Assembly (NCBI GenBank): GCA_900095095.1
Contig: FMBT01000616.1
Location: 1-36,216, forward strand
Source of the DNA: Fragilariopsis cylindrus CCMP1102
Lineage: Eukaryota; Bacillariophyta; Bacillariophyceae; Bacillariales; Bacillariaceae
DNA length: 36,216 nucleotides
Reading direction: 5' to 3'
A model generated the notes under the pieces. The model saw nothing but the letters and a program-made list of their open reading frames with translations. It was not told where the DNA came from and searched no databases. Both the position numbers and the translations under genes were made by a program. Positions 34,601 through 36,216 of this stretch are shown here, piece after piece (position 1 is the first letter of the stretch; the number at the start of each line of letters is the position of its first letter).

Positions 34601-36091
34601 CGGACTTCTACTTGGACTTGCTGAGGGCATGTAACTTGGACCTCCACTTGGACTTGCAGAAGGTGAAGCACTTGGTGATCCGCTTGGAGATCCAGAAGGT
34701 GAGGAACTGGGTCCACCACTTGGTACACCACTAGGAGCAGAACTAGGTTCAACAGATGGGAATGTAGTGGGATAGAATGTAGGATACATTGTTGGAGGAC
34801 CTGATGGAGATGCGGTTGGATTGGTGCTAGGAGCAGAGCTTGGACTCCAACTTTTTCTGATAGTTGGACTAAAAGTTGGACCTGTACTTGGCATGGCGCT
34901 TGGAACAGAAGTTGGTGATGCACTTGGACTCGAACTAGGAGAGGAACTTGGAATAGAAGTTGGAGCTGTACTTGGTGACTCACTTGAACTAGCACTAGGT
35001 GAGGCACTTGGAGCATGACTATTTGTAGGTGTATTACTTGGAGCTGAACTAGGAAAATATGATCCGCTAGGGGCTTCACTAGGTGATTCACTCGGCGCTG
35101 GGCTTGGTGATGATGAAGGCTTGCTGCTTGGTGATACAGAAGGACTGCAAGATGGCGACAAACTAGGCATGTAACTCGGACCTTTACTTGGTGATCCACT
35201 CGGCGCTGAGCTTGGTGATGATGAAGGCTTGCTGCTCGGTGATACAGAAGGACTGCTAGATGGCGACAAACTAGGCATGTAACTCGGACCTCCACTTGGA
35301 CTTGCTGAAGGCATGTAACTTGCGCTAGGACTACAACTAGGAGAGGAACTTGGAGAAGAACTATTCGTAGTTGGCACAAAAAGCTCAATAAGTCTATCAG
35401 TAGGACTATGTGATGGCGTAGGAGTATTGCTTGGAGTGCCGCTTGGAGCTACACACGTACATTTGATCTCGAAGGTGTATTTGATTATTCCGTATCCTTG
35501 GGTGGAGTAATCTTCGTAAGGTGGTTTGGAACATTTGTCAATTTGAACGTCACCACCACTTGAAATTTCCTGTACCACAGAATCAGTATTGGATGCGAAA
35601 TATATATCAACAATCGCAAAAGATTGAACGCCATCATATTCGAAGCAACCAGCTTCAATTTCAGGTGCATCGAGTTTGCATCCGGCAGTGAGTGGCATAG
35701 ATACATAGTTAGGATCCAAAGCGTACTTGCCAACCTTTTTCATGTGTTTTATGTAGATATCTGTATGATTCGCAAAAGGATTATCTACCTTGAACTTGAC
35801 AGTGTGAGCAGCATTGATAACATTTGGTTGTTCAAAGATGATACCATAAAGAATGGGTTCACCCTCTGGTGGAGATTCTCCCGATTGCTTAATCATTTTC
35901 ACAACACCATGTGGGTTGGCTGGACAGGCGGATTCATTCGTTAATGTCTTGTAGGTTTCGTTGCAAGAGGTAGTAAAACGTTGTTGGTGGTGTTTCGTTG
36001 CCGATAACCTCGCGGTAATGACAATGGGCGCAACAAGCAACAAGCTGCCGAACGCAAAAGAAATCCTCATGATGATAGATAAAAATTTCAA
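31646..36091 (-). CDS. Giant secreted mucin-like surface protein with Pro-Ser stalks and Cys repeats
   Basis: Intact 1481-residue frame. A signal peptide comes first (MRISFAFGSLLLVAPIVITA; Met 1 or Met 8). Globular domain A is at about residues 40-216, with conserved-spaced Cys, N-glycosylation sites and VKFKVDNPFANHTDIYI. A Pro-Ser stalk of PSxxPSxx units fills about 217-990 (DNA about 33120-35440). Globular domain B (about 990-1133) resembles A in its Cys pattern, its Val-x-Phe-x-Val strand and its aromatic strand near the end. A short second stalk follows, then about twelve units of IGAxSCxGxxAC type (about 1235-1481). No transmembrane helix or GPI signal is visible at the stop. Pro-Ser rich secreted proteins are typical of diatom cell walls, girdle bands and adhesive mucilage; I infer an extracellular structural or adhesive role. 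A minus-one offset at GGGTAG near the stop would extend the Cys region by about 50 residues, to a stop near 31503. Confidence 0.8.
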   Translation of the reverse strand: MKFLSIIMRISFAFGSLLLVAPIVITARLSATKHHQQRFTTSCNETYKTLTNESACPANPHGVVKMIKQSGESPPEGEPILYGIIFEQPNVINAAHTVKFKVDNPFANHTDIYIKHMKKVGKYALDPNYVSMPLTAGCKLDAPEIEAGCFEYDGVQSFAIVDIYFASNTDSVVQEISSGGDVQIDKCSKPPYEDYSTQGYGIIKYTFEIKCTCVAPSGTPSNTPTPSHSPTDRLIELFVPTTNSSSPSSSPSCSPSASYMPSASPSGGPSYMPSLSPSSSPSVSPSSKPSSSPSSAPSGSPSKGPSYMPSLSPSCSPSVSPSSKPSSSPSPAPSESPSEAPSGSYFPSSAPSNTPTNSHAPSASPSASSSESPSTAPTSIPSSSPSSSPSASPTSVPSAMPSTGPTFSPTIRKSWSPSSAPSTNPTASPSGPPTMYPTFYPTTFPSVEPSSAPSGVPSGGPSSSPSGSPSGSPSASPSASPSGGPSYMPSASPSRSPSYMPSLLPSSSPSVSPSSKPSSSPSPAPSESPSEAPSGSYFPSSAPSNTPTNSHSPSASPSASPSESPSTVPTLIPSSSPSSSPSASPSSVPSSVPSSISSSAPSGVPSGVPSSAPSGVPSGVPSGGPSSSPSGPPSGSPSASPSASPSGGPSYMPSASPSGGPSYVPSASPSRGPSSPPSLLPSSSPSISPSSKPSSSPSSAPSESPSEAPSGSYFPSSAPSNTPTNSHAPSASPSSSPSESPSTVPTSIPSSSPSSSPSASPSSVPSSAPSGVPSGVPSGGPSSSLSGSPSGSPSASPSAGPSGGPSYVPSASPSGGPSSSPSLLPSSSPSVSPSSKPSSSPSSAPSGSPSEAPSGSYFPSSAPSDSPTKSPAPSASPSASPSTSPTGGPTANPSESPSSKPTLSPSASPSDLPTAAPTGGPTSSPSAAPSGGPTSSPSSAPSSSPTSGPSASPSGSPFTLPSSLPSRGPSSSPSASPSESPTNNPTQSMMPTDCYMPAEPKIIESVCMTTGGDEMETIPMPANAIVINNQNFANNTVDFTVTQNWIPEEAGLAIEAGMDSCIIKSNVIFGDSEDVKGECIEGFASVTVVVYMDAEFEADQCDACNVDNLSEMGGDYKFCAYGVEIPCETVSVECGEPSAAPSGSYFPSSAPSESPTDSTKPSTSPTSSPSATPTATPTTSPSSSPTLTPSSSPSGGPSSSPSLSPSRSPSDSPSSKPSSSPSSALSGPPSEVKADKADVLECNSVGLPTIGVSACGVDDSCFCSTATIGANSCTGVNACDFSNGLIGADACVGENACQHMPSASIGANSCLGENACQTAAAAAIGADACLGENACIGAVATIGAGSCVGLFSGDSPCGESAGTIGAGACNGADPCRNLGTTASIGAISCVGPGTNCHCLAILVGTRSCLGEDACVGVIEGSIGADSCTKKGACYRATGGIAAGSCTGEGSCYKAGGVIGAGSCTGEGSCWGTKSTFSSAAG
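31650..32390 (-). repeat. In-protein Cys repeat array (IGAxSCxGxxAC)
   Basis: About twelve units of 17 to 22 residues, for example TIGANSCTGVNACDFSNG and SIGADSCTKKGACYRATG. Each has a small hydrophobic start, one Cys at about position 6 and one at about 12. Regular short units with two Cys suggest a solenoid such as a beta-helix with stacked disulfides, which is inference. Confidence 0.75.
33120..35440 (-). repeat. Nested tandem repeats coding the Pro-Ser stalk
   Basis: The base unit is about 12 bases (Pro-Ser-x-x). These units are arranged in longer blocks that recur near-identically. The landmark encoding SGSYFPSSAPSNTPTNSHAPS-type text occurs at about 33518, 33951, 34480 and 35057, so the higher-order period varies from about 430 to 580 bases. 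Block ends carry the same words (GPSYMPSASPS, SKPSSSPS). Recent duplication by unequal crossover is the simplest explanation. Confidence 0.85.
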
Positions 36092-36216
36092 TTGCTACTA
36101 GATTATTGATGGTTGTTTTTCCACTAGGTTAGCATATGAATATAATTTGAAATAAAACAATAGTGGTGAGTGAAAACATTGCACAAATAATATACGGGTT
36201 GAAATATATACCAGAA

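Noticed and set aside
33124-35388. Long minus-strand frames in a second register (34287-33124 and 35388-34378), rich in Val/Gln/Leu
   Set aside because: They are the +1 register of the Pro-Ser repeat; any long tandem repeat with a multiple-of-three unit keeps all frames open. Only the frame with a signal peptide and globular domains is credible.
33120-35440. CRISPR-like direct repeats
   Set aside because: The units are contiguous, coding and vary by codon; there are no unique spacers, and the context is eukaryotic.

Overview
The window looks like nuclear DNA of a diatom (stramenopile alga). The support is: secreted proteins built from Pro-Ser/Thr repeats of the PSxxPSxxPS kind; N-terminal signal plus transit-like leaders with an aromatic residue just after the predicted signal cleavage point, as in plastid-targeted diatom proteins; small GT-AG introns; A+T-rich codon use; and dense microsatellites. 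I cannot name the species.

Layout, left to right. 1-4.2 kb: two convergent membrane-protein genes, a Cys-rich tetraspan-like protein (+) and a multi-pass protein of unknown function (-), each with one intron. 4.2-5.7 kb: gene-free, with two diverged copies of a repeat. 5.75-7.1 kb: two heavily frame-broken genes, a single-pass membrane protein (+) and a CRAL-TRIO (Sec14-type) lipid-binding protein (-). 8.0-10.8 kb: translation factor eIF2D/ligatin (+), split by frame offsets and one in-frame TAA. 12.5-14.4 kb: a secreted fasciclin-domain protein with Pro/Ser/Thr repeats (+), convergent with a membrane- or plastid-targeted methyltransferase (-, 14.7-16.0 kb). 16.8-17.3 kb: a small PARP-like ORF of deviating composition. 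17.7-18.9 kb: a possible PIG-S-like GPI-transamidase subunit (-), divergent from a second, longer Sec14-type gene (+, 19.9-22.4 kb). 22.8-25.7 kb: a three-exon, membrane-anchored GH5 exo-1,3-beta-glucanase-like enzyme (-). 26.9-27.5 kb: a small protein with a plastid-type leader (+). 28.5-31.2 kb: a patatin-like lipase (+). 31.6-36.1 kb: a 1481-residue secreted, mucin-like surface protein (-).

There is no operon logic; neighbours alternate between convergent and divergent. A loose theme is the cell surface and the secretory pathway (two repeat-rich secreted proteins, a beta-glucanase, a possible GPI-anchoring subunit) together with lipid handling (two CRAL-TRIO proteins, a patatin). The most informative pattern across the window is that almost every broken reading frame is offset by one missing base, on both strands. 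That points to single-base deletions in the assembly rather than gene death. The most unusual protein is the giant surface protein, which has two related globular domains, long Pro-Ser stalks and a C-terminal array of about twelve Cys-containing repeats.
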